Assembly (NCBI GenBank): GCA_003246335.1
Contig: QKAR01000046.1
Location: forward strand, 1-58,087
Origin: Spirochaetales bacterium
GTDB lineage: Bacteria > Spirochaetota > Spirochaetia > Treponematales > Treponemataceae
Direction: 5' to 3'
DNA length: 58,087 bases
Under the pieces are notes generated by a model. That model worked only from the letters and a program-made list of their open reading frames with translations. It was not told the origin of the DNA and searched no databases. Numbering within the stretch: the stretch's first letter is position 1; each line of letters starts with the position of its first letter. Position numbers and translations under genes: made by a program. Positions 1 through 9,000 of this stretch are shown here, in pieces.

Positions 1-852
1 AAAGGGATGGTCGACGCCGAAGGTCTTGGGATTTTGCAAATGAGCGATGAGCTTGCAGGCCTTGTCCTCGTTCGGGATCTCGGCGAGCAAGGGCCAAAAG
101 CCGGCGATCGTTTTTTGCGGCAGGCGCTCGCCCGCCTCGTCGAGGTCGTGGTAGAATCCCGTTACGGGATCCCACATCCCCGAGTTAATGCGGGTCTTCA
201 AGGAAAAATAGAGGCGCTTGTACTGAAACGATAAATCCTTGTCGTTGAGGATATCGCCGAGCGCTGACATATACAGGGCGTTAACCGCGAGGGCCGTGTT
301 GAAGTCCACGAGGTACGCGGCCTTTTTTCGCGGCGAGTTAACCATGGTCGTGACGGCAAGAGGAACCTCGTAGAGCCCGTTTTCTTTCTTGAACGTCGCG
401 TCGATCCAGGCCATGTACTTCTGGAGGACGGGCATTATGTCCTTAATTCTTTTTTTGTTCGCGGATTTATGGAATAGGTTGTACTCGGCCCAGGCGAACA
501 GCGGCATGCCGACGCCTTCGGGATTATCCTTGCCAAGAACGGGATCCCCGGTCAATAAATTATATTTCCAGCGAATCGCGCCGTTTTCCTCTTGATGCTC
601 GTAAAAAAAATCAAGGCTCTGGTTAGCGTGATAGTTTCGGTTGGAATACACGAAAAAAAACGACGAAAAGATCGTCTCAAACTGATTGAGTATTGATTCA
701 TCGCTCTCGGGATAGATAAAATAACCCTCAGAAGATAGACCTTTCCCCTCAGGAGTCACCCAGTTGTCCTGAATCCAGGCCCAGCTGCGATCGTATATAT
801 CGACAAAGTCCTGGTCATAGAAATGAACTTTGGGGAAGTCTCGCTTATTCAC
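1..852 (-). CDS. Trehalase/MGH1-like glycoside hydrolase (3' end missing)
   Basis: The first 284 codons of a cytoplasmic (no signal peptide) alpha/alpha-barrel glycosidase; the frame runs open off the left edge. GTG at 850-852 is chosen as start because AGGAG lies five bases upstream. Motifs such as SGMWDPVTGFYHDLD, YLVDFNTALAVNAL and AGFWPLLAEIP resemble the MGH1-like/GH63/GH37 superfamily, whose members hydrolyse trehalose, mannosylglycerate or oligosaccharide alpha-linkages. Substrate cannot be assigned from this fragment. It is divergent from the GatB-asparaginase gene and no sugar transporter is visible beside it. The superfamily call is fairly sure; calling it specifically a trehalase would be a guess. 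Confidence 0.75.
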   Translation of the reverse strand, partial: MNKRDFPKVHFYDQDFVDIYDRSWAWIQDNWVTPEGKGLSSEGYFIYPESDESILNQFETIFSSFFFVYSNRNYHANQSLDFFYEHQEENGAIRWKYNLLTGDPVLGKDNPEGVGMPLFAWAEYNLFHKSANKKRIKDIMPVLQKYMAWIDATFKKENGLYEVPLAVTTMVNSPRKKAAYLVDFNTALAVNALYMSALGDILNDKDLSFQYKRLYFSLKTRINSGMWDPVTGFYHDLDEAGERLPQKTIAGFWPLLAEIPNEDKACKLIAHLQNPKTFGVDHPF

Positions 853-896
853 ACAAACTCCTTAGGCTTTTCTTCCATAAGCCGCGTCAATTTTCA

Positions 897-929
897 AGTA
901 TATCATATTTCGCGACGAAATTATATACT
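897..929. promoter_or_regulatory. Divergent promoter region for glycosidase and GatB-asparaginase genes
   Basis: On the minus strand TGATATACT (897-905) is a TG-extended -10 box giving a leader of about 38 bases with a good Shine-Dalgarno for the GTG start at 852. On the plus strand TATACT (924-929) could serve the gene at 963, which has GAGGAAG just before its ATG. No convincing -35 box is seen for either. Confidence 0.4.
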
Positions 930-962
930 GTTGAGACAAAAAACTGAGATGGTGAGGAAGAG

Positions 963-3359
963 ATGTATCAATCCCGAGTGTTCCTAGAGGTCAGAATCCT
1001 TGTTTCCGCCGGGGAAAAGGCTTTTTGTTCCTGTAAAATCGGGAACAAGAGCGGAACGTGTCCCATATGCCGCAGGGAAAGCGGCGCCTATCCCGCGACG
1101 AACACCGCCGCCGTCAGCAAGGCGTTCACGCTCGCGCATGCCCTTGATTGCTCCCTCTCGGAATCGAGCCGATACGAATTTCCCACGAACATACCCGCGC
1201 TTCCGAGTCAGTACAGCCTCTCCGGCGCGTCGATAACCATCGGAAAAAACGGCTTCATGGAACTCGAGTTCCACCGAAGGAAAAAAAGAATTTCCATCGA
1301 GGAAGTTCGGTTCGAGGAAGACGCCGGCAGACTAACGCACATAAACGGCCAAGCGAAAATGGATTATTCGCACGCGGGCGCGCCGAGCATTCGCATACGC
1401 ACCGGCGCCGATTTCGAGTTGGGGGAAGAGGCGGCCCTCTTCCTAACCGAGCTTCGCCGGCGCATCCAATACATGGGCATCATGCGGGGAGCATCGATCG
1501 ACAGCGTCATCCGATGCAACGCCTACGTCGCCCTGGCGATCTATCCCAACAAACCGAGCTACACGGTTAAGCTCAGAAATCTCAACTCGTATAATTTCGC
1601 CCGAAAGGCCATCAACGCGGAACTGCACCGTCAGGAAGAAATCCTTACTTCCGGCGGGGAAGTCGCCTCGGAGAGCCGCATCTGGAACGAGCGGCAAGAC
1701 CACACGGAATTTTTCCAAAGCCGGGAATCGGTATCGATGCTCAAAACCGAGCCGATCCCGGGCGCCCCGCCGTTTAAGTGCCCGCCCGCCCTGCTCGCGG
1801 GACTGCGGGCGTCCGCCGTCGAGCATCCCTCGGAACGGCAAAAACGGCTCATCGAGACCTTCGGTCTCGCGCATACCCGCGCCGAATTCATTTGCGACGA
1901 AAAGGCCCGCGCGGATTTTTTCGAGGAAACCATCGCCGCCGGCGCGGAACCGGCGGAAACCGCCCATTGGCTCATGTCGGACGTAACCGGCCTCCTGCGC
2001 AAGGAAGGCCAGTCGATCCAAGAATCGCCGCTGTCGCCGCGCCGGTTCGCCGCGATCCTCAGCCTCTATCACCGCCGAGCGATCAACTCGAAAATCGCGA
2101 AACAGCTTTTGCAGGCCGTGGTCGAGACCGATCGCGACCCGACCCAACTCGTCGAGGAGCACAACTGGGGGCAAGTAACCGACGCGTCGCAGTTAAAGGC
2201 GCTCGCGCAAAAAACCATCCAGGAAAACGCGCCGGAAACGGGCAGGCTTCGGGAAGGCGACATGGCGCCGCTCGAGTTCCTCACCGGCATCGTCATGAAA
2301 AAAACCCGCGGGCTCGCCGACCCGATCGCCGTCAAGGCGATACTGAAGGAAGAACTCCGAATCAGCATTATTTACGTGCTGTCGATGGGAGGGACGATCA
2401 CCGGAACGAAGGACGGGGAAGAAATCAGCGCGGGCGACGAAACGATTTTGAAGACCATGGTCGCGCCCGACTTGTCGACCGAACACCTCAGCTTCGAGCG
2501 AATCACGACGGACCGGCTCATGAGCGAGGAAATCCAGCCGGCCGACTGGGCTTCACTCATTTTCGCGATTGGGAAGCACATCGCCTCGGGGACGGCGAAC
2601 GGCATCGTGATAACCCACGGAACCGACACCCTCGCCTACACGGCTCCGCTCATTTACTGGCTCTTCGCGGACACGCCGGTCCCCATCGTCTTCACCGCGT
2701 CGAACACCCCACCCGGGGCGATCGAGCCGGGACAGCCCGCCGACGAGGCGCGGCTAAACTTCAATCGGGCGATCAGGCTCGCGAAGGAAAAAGACCGGGG
2801 CATTTACGTCGTGTTCGGGGACCGAATCCTCTCGCCGATCAACATGAAATTCCTCAGGCCGGCGCTGTACGGCTTCACGAACTGGAACACGAGCGAGCCC
2901 GTTTTTACCGGGCACGGACTGTTGACGGACTACGCGGATCTCGACCGCTACGTGATAGCGAGCATACTCAGCGAGGCCGCCGACAGGATGCACCTGTGCC
3001 GCGTCTATCCGGGACTTCGGGCGGATCGATTGCTCGCGCTTACCGAGGCGGGGGTCACGAATTTTTTCCTCGAGCTCTACGAAAAGGGCACGGGCTCTAT
3101 GCGCGACGGAAATTACTCGCTGAAGGATTTTTTGATTCGCGGACGAAAAAAAGGCTGTCGCTTTTACTGCACGTCGCAGCAGGAAGGGATCGTCGACTTC
3201 TCGGGCTACTCGACCGCGCGGCGAATGTGGCGCGAGGGAGCGGTCCCGATGGGAAACCTCACCACCGAAACCGCGGTCGCGCTCTATTTCGCCGCGAGCC
3301 TCGTGTGCGACAACCCGGAAGAATTAAACGAGCTGATGGAGACGGCCGGACAGTCTTAA
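963..3359 (+). CDS. GatB-like amidotransferase subunit fused to an asparaginase (GatD-like) domain
   Basis: A 798-residue two-part protein. Residues 1-290 match the GatB/GatE cradle: four zinc-type cysteines (C22, C24, C33, C36), EEDAGRLTH at 118-126, KLRNLNSYNFARKA near 203-216, and GGEVASESRIW near 231-241. Residues 290-465 match the GatB helical domain and YqeY-type tRNA-binding tail (NSKIAKQL, EFLTGIVMKKTRGLADP). From residue 467 it continues directly into an L-asparaginase/GatD fold with GGTI (nucleophile T478), THGTDT (T554-D555), K629 and a C-terminal LTTETAVAL. In archaea GatD and GatE are separate chains that turn Glu-tRNA(Gln) into Gln-tRNA(Gln). The GatB signature GLEVH reads FLEVR and the IVTEPD loop reads IRTGAD, so the kinase part may be altered. 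No gatA or gatC is visible. The domain calls are firm; the activity is inferred. Confidence 0.85.
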   Translation: MYQSRVFLEVRILVSAGEKAFCSCKIGNKSGTCPICRRESGAYPATNTAAVSKAFTLAHALDCSLSESSRYEFPTNIPALPSQYSLSGASITIGKNGFMELEFHRRKKRISIEEVRFEEDAGRLTHINGQAKMDYSHAGAPSIRIRTGADFELGEEAALFLTELRRRIQYMGIMRGASIDSVIRCNAYVALAIYPNKPSYTVKLRNLNSYNFARKAINAELHRQEEILTSGGEVASESRIWNERQDHTEFFQSRESVSMLKTEPIPGAPPFKCPPALLAGLRASAVEHPSERQKRLIETFGLAHTRAEFICDEKARADFFEETIAAGAEPAETAHWLMSDVTGLLRKEGQSIQESPLSPRRFAAILSLYHRRAINSKIAKQLLQAVVETDRDPTQLVEEHNWGQVTDASQLKALAQKTIQENAPETGRLREGDMAPLEFLTGIVMKKTRGLADPIAVKAILKEELRISIIYVLSMGGTITGTKDGEEISAGDETILKTMVAPDLSTEHLSFERITTDRLMSEEIQPADWASLIFAIGKHIASGTANGIVITHGTDTLAYTAPLIYWLFADTPVPIVFTASNTPPGAIEPGQPADEARLNFNRAIRLAKEKDRGIYVVFGDRILSPINMKFLRPALYGFTNWNTSEPVFTGHGLLTDYADLDRYVIASILSEAADRMHLCRVYPGLRADRLLALTEAGVTNFFLELYEKGTGSMRDGNYSLKDFLIRGRKKGCRFYCTSQQEGIVDFSGYSTARRMWREGAVPMGNLTTETAVALYFAASLVCDNPEELNELMETAGQS

Positions 3360-5236
3360 TTGGCCGAAGCGGGCGCGCTTTCCGCGGCGGGCTGAGACTC
3401 GCTCGCGGGGGCAGGCGCGCTTTCCGCCGCCTTCCCCTGATAGATCACGACGTCCTCGTACTCGGTTTTATGCCGCATCTTGAGGTACAGCGTCTTCGTT
3501 TCCTCGTTGTACCGGTAGCCCGACGAATTGTACGTTTCGAAACGGGGATCGGTACGGAAATCCATGCCATAGATTAAAATCCGGTGGAAAGGCTCGATGC
3601 CCCGCACGACCAGGTAATGCGTCATTCCCTGAGGGAATCGCGCGGTTATTTTCACGACGCCGTCGGCGCCCTCGGTCACCTTGAGGGATTGGGCGCTCGT
3701 CCACGCCCATACGCCCGGCTTCGCGGAAAGGGAGAGGGAGACGACATGGGGGTACCAGGTGTTGTCGGTTACGGCGGTCGGATAAGAAGCCGACGCGGCA
3801 ATCGTTTCGGAGCCGTCGGGAACGACTCCCGTTTTTTCGGAGGAGCCGTCCGTAACGGCGAACTGGAGCCGCGCGGGAACCGCGCCCCGCTCGTCGGCCA
3901 AGGAGAGAATTCCAACGGCGAGCAAATGGCCGACTTGGCGCCAAGAGGCGTCGGACTCGCCGCCGTATCGAATGAGTACGTCCGCGATCTCGAGCGAGGC
4001 CGCTGAATCGACGGACTTTCCGTCGTCGCTCACGTACAGGGCCTTTCCGGCGAAAAAGAGCGATGACTTTATCTTGCGCTCGCACGAGTCGCCCAAGGCG
4101 CGCAGCGTGTTTTCCTGCTCGGGGGCGTATCGGGCGAAATCGTTCATCGCCTCGAGAATTCCCGCGGCTTGCCGCGCGGTAAGCGTCGAGACGTCGAGCG
4201 TCGAGGCCAAACGGGCGACGTCCTTCAGGAGAATGCCGCTTCCCCGGTCGACGAGGTACGGGATGAGCGAGGGATACTCAAACGCGGCGGGGTTGTTCTC
4301 GGAGAGTTTTCGCGAAATGGCCGAACGATCCTCGCGCTCCTTCGAAACGAGCCCCGGCCACGTCCTCTCAAGACTTCCGAAGAATGGGCTCGTGAGCCAC
4401 GAGTGCGCAGAGCCCGACCGCCACGACTCGGGAACCGACTCGATAGCCGCCTGATACATGCCGATTCTCCCCATTTCCGCGACGTAGGCCGCGACGAGCG
4501 GCTCGGTAAACTTGCCGGCGGCGATCGACTCCTTAAACGAGACAAGCGCTTTCGCCGCGAAAGAGGACACGGCGGAGGAATAGTCGGCATCCGAGGATCC
4601 GGGCACCGAGGCGAGATCGTCCAGGGAAAGGCCTTTGACCGGTAGCCAGGTCCGATACGTCACGAGGGGAGCCGATCGCTTAATGGACAAAAGGCGAACG
4701 CCGGCTCCCGTGGCGGAGTCGATCGTCGCGCCCGAAAACGAGTATTGCTTTTTCCCCGACGTGACGAGGGTGAGGGAATCTGCCTTTTCAAGCCGGGCGC
4801 TCCGGGTAATCTTGTATGGAAGGGCCACTTTCTGGTATTTTTCTGGCATCTTGGCCGAAACCGAGACGATGTCGGAGTCTCCGCGTCGCTCGGAGGAAAA
4901 CGATACCGAGACGCCGTCCGAAAACGAGAGGTCAAACGAGGAGTTTCCCTGGGTAAAGCCGACGAGTTTTAGGGGATTGCCTTTTTTGTCCGAAACATAG
5001 CCGACGGCGGGATTTTGGGAGTCAAGGAAAAAATCGAGACCTTCGGTAACGATATGCAGGGGAAGAGAGGGCCTCGTCTGGCCATCGTCCGTTTCCATCG
5101 ACCCCGATGCGCGCAAAACGCCCATCGATACGGAAAACGCGTCGCTGGACGTAAACTGCAGGGCGAATATGCCGAAAAGAATACAGATGTAGAGCGCCAA
5201 AAGCGCGAATATTCTGCGAGTCACGAATTTCATCAT
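3356..5236 (-). CDS. Large membrane-anchored envelope protein of unknown function
   Basis: A 626-residue protein I do not recognise. Residues 8-27 form one hydrophobic segment after a basic start (MMKFVTRR), fitting an uncleaved anchor or signal peptide, so most of the chain probably faces the periplasm. The middle is a mixed soluble domain with no motif I can name. The last 25 residues are rich in Ala, Ser, Pro and Glu with a repeated ESAPA-type unit, like a flexible tail. The start is ATG-ATG, seven bases after a TACACT -10 box, with no Shine-Dalgarno. It converges on the GatB-asparaginase gene, the two stops sharing a TTAA, and diverges from the TPR lipoprotein gene. Probably lineage-restricted. 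Confidence 0.7.
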   Translation of the reverse strand: MMKFVTRRIFALLALYICILFGIFALQFTSSDAFSVSMGVLRASGSMETDDGQTRPSLPLHIVTEGLDFFLDSQNPAVGYVSDKKGNPLKLVGFTQGNSSFDLSFSDGVSVSFSSERRGDSDIVSVSAKMPEKYQKVALPYKITRSARLEKADSLTLVTSGKKQYSFSGATIDSATGAGVRLLSIKRSAPLVTYRTWLPVKGLSLDDLASVPGSSDADYSSAVSSFAAKALVSFKESIAAGKFTEPLVAAYVAEMGRIGMYQAAIESVPESWRSGSAHSWLTSPFFGSLERTWPGLVSKEREDRSAISRKLSENNPAAFEYPSLIPYLVDRGSGILLKDVARLASTLDVSTLTARQAAGILEAMNDFARYAPEQENTLRALGDSCERKIKSSLFFAGKALYVSDDGKSVDSAASLEIADVLIRYGGESDASWRQVGHLLAVGILSLADERGAVPARLQFAVTDGSSEKTGVVPDGSETIAASASYPTAVTDNTWYPHVVSLSLSAKPGVWAWTSAQSLKVTEGADGVVKITARFPQGMTHYLVVRGIEPFHRILIYGMDFRTDPRFETYNSSGYRYNEETKTLYLKMRHKTEYEDVVIYQGKAAESAPAPASESQPAAESAPASAN

Positions 5237-5243
5237 TTCGTCG

Positions 5244-5273
5244 AGTGTAACTTAAAGCGCTCGACAATTTCAA
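5244..5273 (-). promoter_or_regulatory. Leaderless-type promoter of the gene ending at 3356
   Basis: TTGAAA (5268-5273), an 18-base spacer and TACACT (5244-5249), with the -10 box ending seven bases before the ATG at 5236. A start site at normal distance would fall on or next to the start codon. No Shine-Dalgarno is present. Confidence 0.65.
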
Positions 5274-5291
5274 CGTCTTCGAGGGGATGCC

Positions 5292-6773
5292 ATGCGATTA
5301 CCGGCTACGACTAAATTGGTGATGTTTTGCGGCGCCGCCGCTTTGTTTTTTTTCTCGTGCAAAACCGCTCCCGCTCCGACTTCGGGAACGGCCCAAAAAA
5401 CCGAGGAACGGCAACCGGCGGCGACCAAGGGCTTTTCCCGCGAGGATTTCGGTAAAAGCCTCGAGAATTTCCTCAACGCGGGGAAATACGACGAGGCGCT
5501 GGCCCTCTTCGACACCATCCCCGAAACCGACGCCGCCGACCCGTCAATCCAAACGCTCAAGCTTTCCATTCTCGTTTCCGCGGGAAAGCTCGCGGAGGCG
5601 GCCGTGCTCGCGGACAAACTCGAGGCCCAAAACCCGAACGACGCCGACATTCTGTACGTCCAGGCGGTGCTCGCCGGCGCGCGCAAAGATCAGGCGAACC
5701 GAAAGAAATATCTTTCGCGCGTCCTCGAGGTGCGCCCGAACGATAGCCAGGCGATGACCGCGCTCGGTCTCGACTACTATTCCCAAAAAGATTACGAGCG
5801 GGCAAAATCGACGCTCGTTAAGGCGATCGCGTCCGATCACGGAAACCCCGAGGCTCTCCTGGGGCTCGCGCGGGTCTATTACATGCAGGCGGACCTTTCC
5901 AAGGCGGAGAACTCGCTCAACATGGCGATAGAGAAAACACCCGAATACAGCGTCCTGTGGGCCGAACGCGCCCGGGTAAAGTCCGAGACGAAAGACCTTC
6001 CCGGCGCGATCGAAGACGTAAAAAAGGCGATTGCGCTCAATCCCACCGTGTACGGCCATTGGATCGATTACGGGAATTACCTCATTTCCGACGGCGAGCG
6101 CGAAGAGGCGAAAAAAGCCTTCACCTCGGCCATCGCCATCAATCCCGACTTTTATCTCGCCTACATTTATCGCGCCGGGCTGAACGACGACCTCGGCTAC
6201 GCCGACGAGGCGATCGCCGACTACACGCAAGTGTGCGTGAAGCTGCCGGAATATTACTACGCCGCGGAGACGCTCGGCATCCTGCAATGGGGGAAGGGAA
6301 ACTGGGCCGCGAGCAGGGCCGCGTTCCAGCAGGCCTTGAGCTGGAGCCCAAAGAACTCGTATTACGCCCTCATGGTCACCCTCACCTACTATCGCGACGG
6401 CAAGCCGGAAGACGCGAAGAAATTCATGGCGAAATACATCACGACCCTCGATCGGTCCTCAACCGAGTATTTTCTCTGCCGGCTCTTCGTCGACCGAGCG
6501 GGAGACGGCGACGTGCTCAACCGCATAATGAAGGAAAAAGACGTCACGAAGCGGAGTCGCATGCTCTTCTATTCGGCGATGTACTATGATCTTTTCCAGA
6601 AAAAAACCGTCGCGCAAAAATTCTTTTACGAGGTGATTTCCGTGGAAGCGCCCGGCTTTTTCGAGTACCGGCTCTGCCAATGGGCGCTTAAGGACCTTGA
6701 GAAAGAGGCGGACGACGCCTCGCAGGCCCCGGACGGAGCCGCTGATCCCGGAACCGGCTCCAACGCGAGCTGA
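5292..6773 (+). CDS. TPR-repeat lipoprotein
   Basis: A 493-residue lipoprotein with tetratricopeptide repeats. The signal peptide ends in a lipobox-like FFSC (C23), so it should be lipid-anchored and face the periplasm or surface. A disordered Pro/Thr linker is followed by about ten helical hairpin repeats from about residue 45 to 470, with TPR spacing of Ala, Gly and Tyr (for example LGLARVYYMQADLSKAENSL). Such proteins are scaffolds; no catalytic motif is visible. ATG at 5292 is supported by GAGGGG five bases upstream. It starts a run of three same-strand genes (TPR, DHH, TraB) with tiny gaps. The C-terminal tail is acidic and Ala/Gly-rich. Confidence 0.85.
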   Translation: MRLPATTKLVMFCGAAALFFFSCKTAPAPTSGTAQKTEERQPAATKGFSREDFGKSLENFLNAGKYDEALALFDTIPETDAADPSIQTLKLSILVSAGKLAEAAVLADKLEAQNPNDADILYVQAVLAGARKDQANRKKYLSRVLEVRPNDSQAMTALGLDYYSQKDYERAKSTLVKAIASDHGNPEALLGLARVYYMQADLSKAENSLNMAIEKTPEYSVLWAERARVKSETKDLPGAIEDVKKAIALNPTVYGHWIDYGNYLISDGEREEAKKAFTSAIAINPDFYLAYIYRAGLNDDLGYADEAIADYTQVCVKLPEYYYAAETLGILQWGKGNWAASRAAFQQALSWSPKNSYYALMVTLTYYRDGKPEDAKKFMAKYITTLDRSSTEYFLCRLFVDRAGDGDVLNRIMKEKDVTKRSRMLFYSAMYYDLFQKKTVAQKFFYEVISVEAPGFFEYRLCQWALKDLEKEADDASQAPDGAADPGTGSNAS

Positions 6774-6778
6774 CCGCC

Positions 6779-7768
6779 ATGGGAGGCCGATTTCAAGCGC
6801 TGATCGGGATTCTGTCCCCCGAGCGCCCCGTGCTCGTGCAAACCCACGACTTCCCCGACCACGACGCGTTGGGCGCGGCGTACGGGCTGTGCGAGCTATT
6901 GCGCCGGGAAGGTTTTTCCTGCTCGATCACGTACGGAGGCCGCATACAAAGCATCTCGCTCGGCGCTATGATCTCGAAACTCTCGATCACGCTCGAGGAG
7001 TTTACCGAGGCCTGCGAGCATAAGGGCGCGCAAACCATCGTGGTCGACGGCTCGCCGGCTGGCGCCACGGTGCAGTCCGTCGCGGGGACGCTCGTCGGCG
7101 TCGTCGACCACCATCCGACGCGAAAAAAAATCGACGCTCCATTCGCCGATATCCGGGAGGACATGGGCGCGTGCTCGTCCATCGTCTGGACCTATTGGCT
7201 CGAGAGGGGACTCACCCCGGACAAAATCACGGCAACGGCCCTGCTCGCCGGCATTGAGCTCGATACCGAGTACCTTTCCCGACGCGTGAGCAAAACCGAC
7301 TTGGACGCGCACGCCGCGCTGTATTTCCTCGGGGACAAGGATATTGCCCGGGAAATCGTGCACACCTCGCTGACGCTCGAACAACTGCCCCAAATCGGGA
7401 AAGCTTTTTCCGACCCGATAGTCCAAGGCAATTTCATCCTCGCCGAACTCGACGGAGATTATTCCAGCGAACTACTTTCCGTACTGGCGGACTTTCTGCT
7501 ACGCTTGCGGGAAATTACGTTCGCCGTGGCCGTCGAGACCGGCGGCGACGAATACCGGGTTTCGGCGCGCTCGCGAGACCCCGCGCTCGACGCGGGAGCG
7601 GTCGTGGCGAAGGCGCTTTCCGGTATCGGCTGCGGCGGGGGACATTCCCACATGGCCGGCGGAATCATCCGAAGCGAGCGGTATCCCGGGAAGGGAGAAC
7701 TCGCGGAACGCTTCGCGAACATCATAGGGAGTGCGCATGAAACAGACCGTCAGGCGGATCGAGGTTAG
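6779..7768 (+). CDS. DHH-family phosphoesterase (NrnA-like nanoRNase/pAp phosphatase)
   Basis: A 329-residue cytoplasmic DHH/DHHA1 protein. The first metal motif is HDFPDHDAL (residues 23-31), the name-giving motif is VDHHP (DHH at 110-112), the third aspartate motif is GIELDTEY, and the DHHA1 glycine-histidine motif is GCGGGHSHMAGG (about 284-295). The family uses two Mn ions to degrade nanoRNAs, pAp or cyclic dinucleotide products (NrnA, GdpP, RecJ). Its size and lack of extra domains fit NrnA best. It starts five bases after the TPR lipoprotein stop, and its 3' end overlaps the traB-like gene by 32 bases, suggesting translational coupling. The exact substrate cannot be read from sequence. 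Confidence 0.85.
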   Translation: MGGRFQALIGILSPERPVLVQTHDFPDHDALGAAYGLCELLRREGFSCSITYGGRIQSISLGAMISKLSITLEEFTEACEHKGAQTIVVDGSPAGATVQSVAGTLVGVVDHHPTRKKIDAPFADIREDMGACSSIVWTYWLERGLTPDKITATALLAGIELDTEYLSRRVSKTDLDAHAALYFLGDKDIAREIVHTSLTLEQLPQIGKAFSDPIVQGNFILAELDGDYSSELLSVLADFLLRLREITFAVAVETGGDEYRVSARSRDPALDAGAVVAKALSGIGCGGGHSHMAGGIIRSERYPGKGELAERFANIIGSAHETDRQADRG

Positions 7769-8915
7769 CGGCCGCGAAATCATATTGGTGGGAACCGCCC
7801 ACATCTCGAAAGAAAGCGTCGAGGAGGCGGCCGAAGTCATACGAACCGAACGCCCCGACCGCGTCTGCGTCGAGCTCGACGAGGCGCGCATGCGCGCGCT
7901 GTCGAACGAGAAGGACTGGCAGGAACTCGACGTAGTCAAGGTTCTCAAGGACGGCAAGGGCTTTCTCCTCCTCGCGAACCTCGTTCTTTCCTCGTTCCAA
8001 AAACGCATGGGCGCAGACGTCGGCGTAAAGCCCGGCGACGAGCTCAAAGAGGCCGCGCGCGTCGCCGAATCGGAAGGGCTACCCGTTTCCCTCGTCGACC
8101 GACCCCTCCACGTGACGCTGCAGCGCGCCTGGGCGAAAAACAACTTATGGGGCAAGGCGAAGCTCCTCGCGACGCTTTTCAGCAGCGCGTTCTCCGACGA
8201 GGAACTTTCCGCGGAAGACATCGAGAATTTGAAAGAGCAGGGCGCCATGGAAAGCATGATGGAAGAGCTCGCGAAATACCTGCCGACGGTCAAGGCCGTC
8301 CTCATCGACGAGCGGGACCGTTTCCTCGCGAGCCACATTTGGGACGCGCCGGGGAACAAAGTCGTCGCCGTATTGGGCGCCGGGCACCTCGCCGGAACGG
8401 AGGCCCTGGTGCGAGAAATCGGCGAAGGCAAGAGATCCTCCGACACGACCGATATCGCATCGATCCCTCCGAAGACCGTCGGCGCGAAAATCGCCGGATG
8501 GGCCTTCCCCGCCATCATCGCGGCGCTCCTGGTCGCGGGATTTTTCACCGGAGGAGCGGTCACCTCGGCGCACATGCTCGTTCGTTGGCTTTTGTGGAAC
8601 GGCAGCCTCGCGGCGCTCGGGACCATCATCGCGCTCGGGCATCCCGTCGCCGTGGTGACCGCCTTCGTCGGCGCGCCGATCGCGACGATCAACCCCTTCA
8701 TCGGCGTCGGCCTTTTTTCGGGACTCGCGCAGGCGTGGGTGAAAAAACCGCAAATCCGCGACATGGAGCGTCTCGCGACGGACGTCGCGACGGTTCGCGG
8801 GTTTTACAAAAACCGCATCTCGCACGTCCTTCTCATATTTTTCCTCTCGAGCATCGGCGGGGCGATCGGCAACTTCATCGCCGTCCCCGCGCTCATCGGC
8901 GGGCTCTTTAAATAA
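7737..8915 (+). CDS. TraB/GumN-family membrane protein
   Basis: A 392-residue protein of the TraB family. The N-terminal domain (1-235) carries the two family GxxH motifs, VGTAHIS near the start and GAGHLAG near residue 218, plus the acidic VCVELDEARM motif; these resemble metal-binding sites of Tiki/erythromycin-esterase-type hydrolases. The C-terminal part (about 240-390) has four or five hydrophobic segments with small-residue-rich helices. ATG at 7737 is preferred over the in-frame GTG at 7731 because AGGGA sits six bases upstream of the ATG but abuts the GTG. It shares an operon with the DHH gene, overlapping its end. A protease role is proposed for related proteins; its role here is unknown. 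Confidence 0.85.
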   Translation: MKQTVRRIEVSGREIILVGTAHISKESVEEAAEVIRTERPDRVCVELDEARMRALSNEKDWQELDVVKVLKDGKGFLLLANLVLSSFQKRMGADVGVKPGDELKEAARVAESEGLPVSLVDRPLHVTLQRAWAKNNLWGKAKLLATLFSSAFSDEELSAEDIENLKEQGAMESMMEELAKYLPTVKAVLIDERDRFLASHIWDAPGNKVVAVLGAGHLAGTEALVREIGEGKRSSDTTDIASIPPKTVGAKIAGWAFPAIIAALLVAGFFTGGAVTSAHMLVRWLLWNGSLAALGTIIALGHPVAVVTAFVGAPIATINPFIGVGLFSGLAQAWVKKPQIRDMERLATDVATVRGFYKNRISHVLLIFFLSSIGGAIGNFIAVPALIGGLFK

Positions 8916-9000
8916 ACGGGATTTTCGCCGCGCCGCGCTGGGGAAACCCGGGCGGAGCGCGAGACTCCCGTTCCCGGGAACCGTCGGCCATCGAACGCCG

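Noticed and set aside
2388-3359. A separate L-asparaginase gene
   Set aside because: No start codon with a ribosome site at the domain border; the frame is continuous with the GatB part.
1778-3577. A 599-codon open frame on the plus strand inside the GatB-asparaginase gene
   Set aside because: Arginine- and proline-rich shadow frame of a GC-rich gene; the other frame has clear domain matches.
7499-8764. A 421-codon open frame antisense to the TraB-like gene
   Set aside because: Ser/Arg-rich shadow frame; the plus-strand gene has the GxxH motifs and a proper ribosome site.
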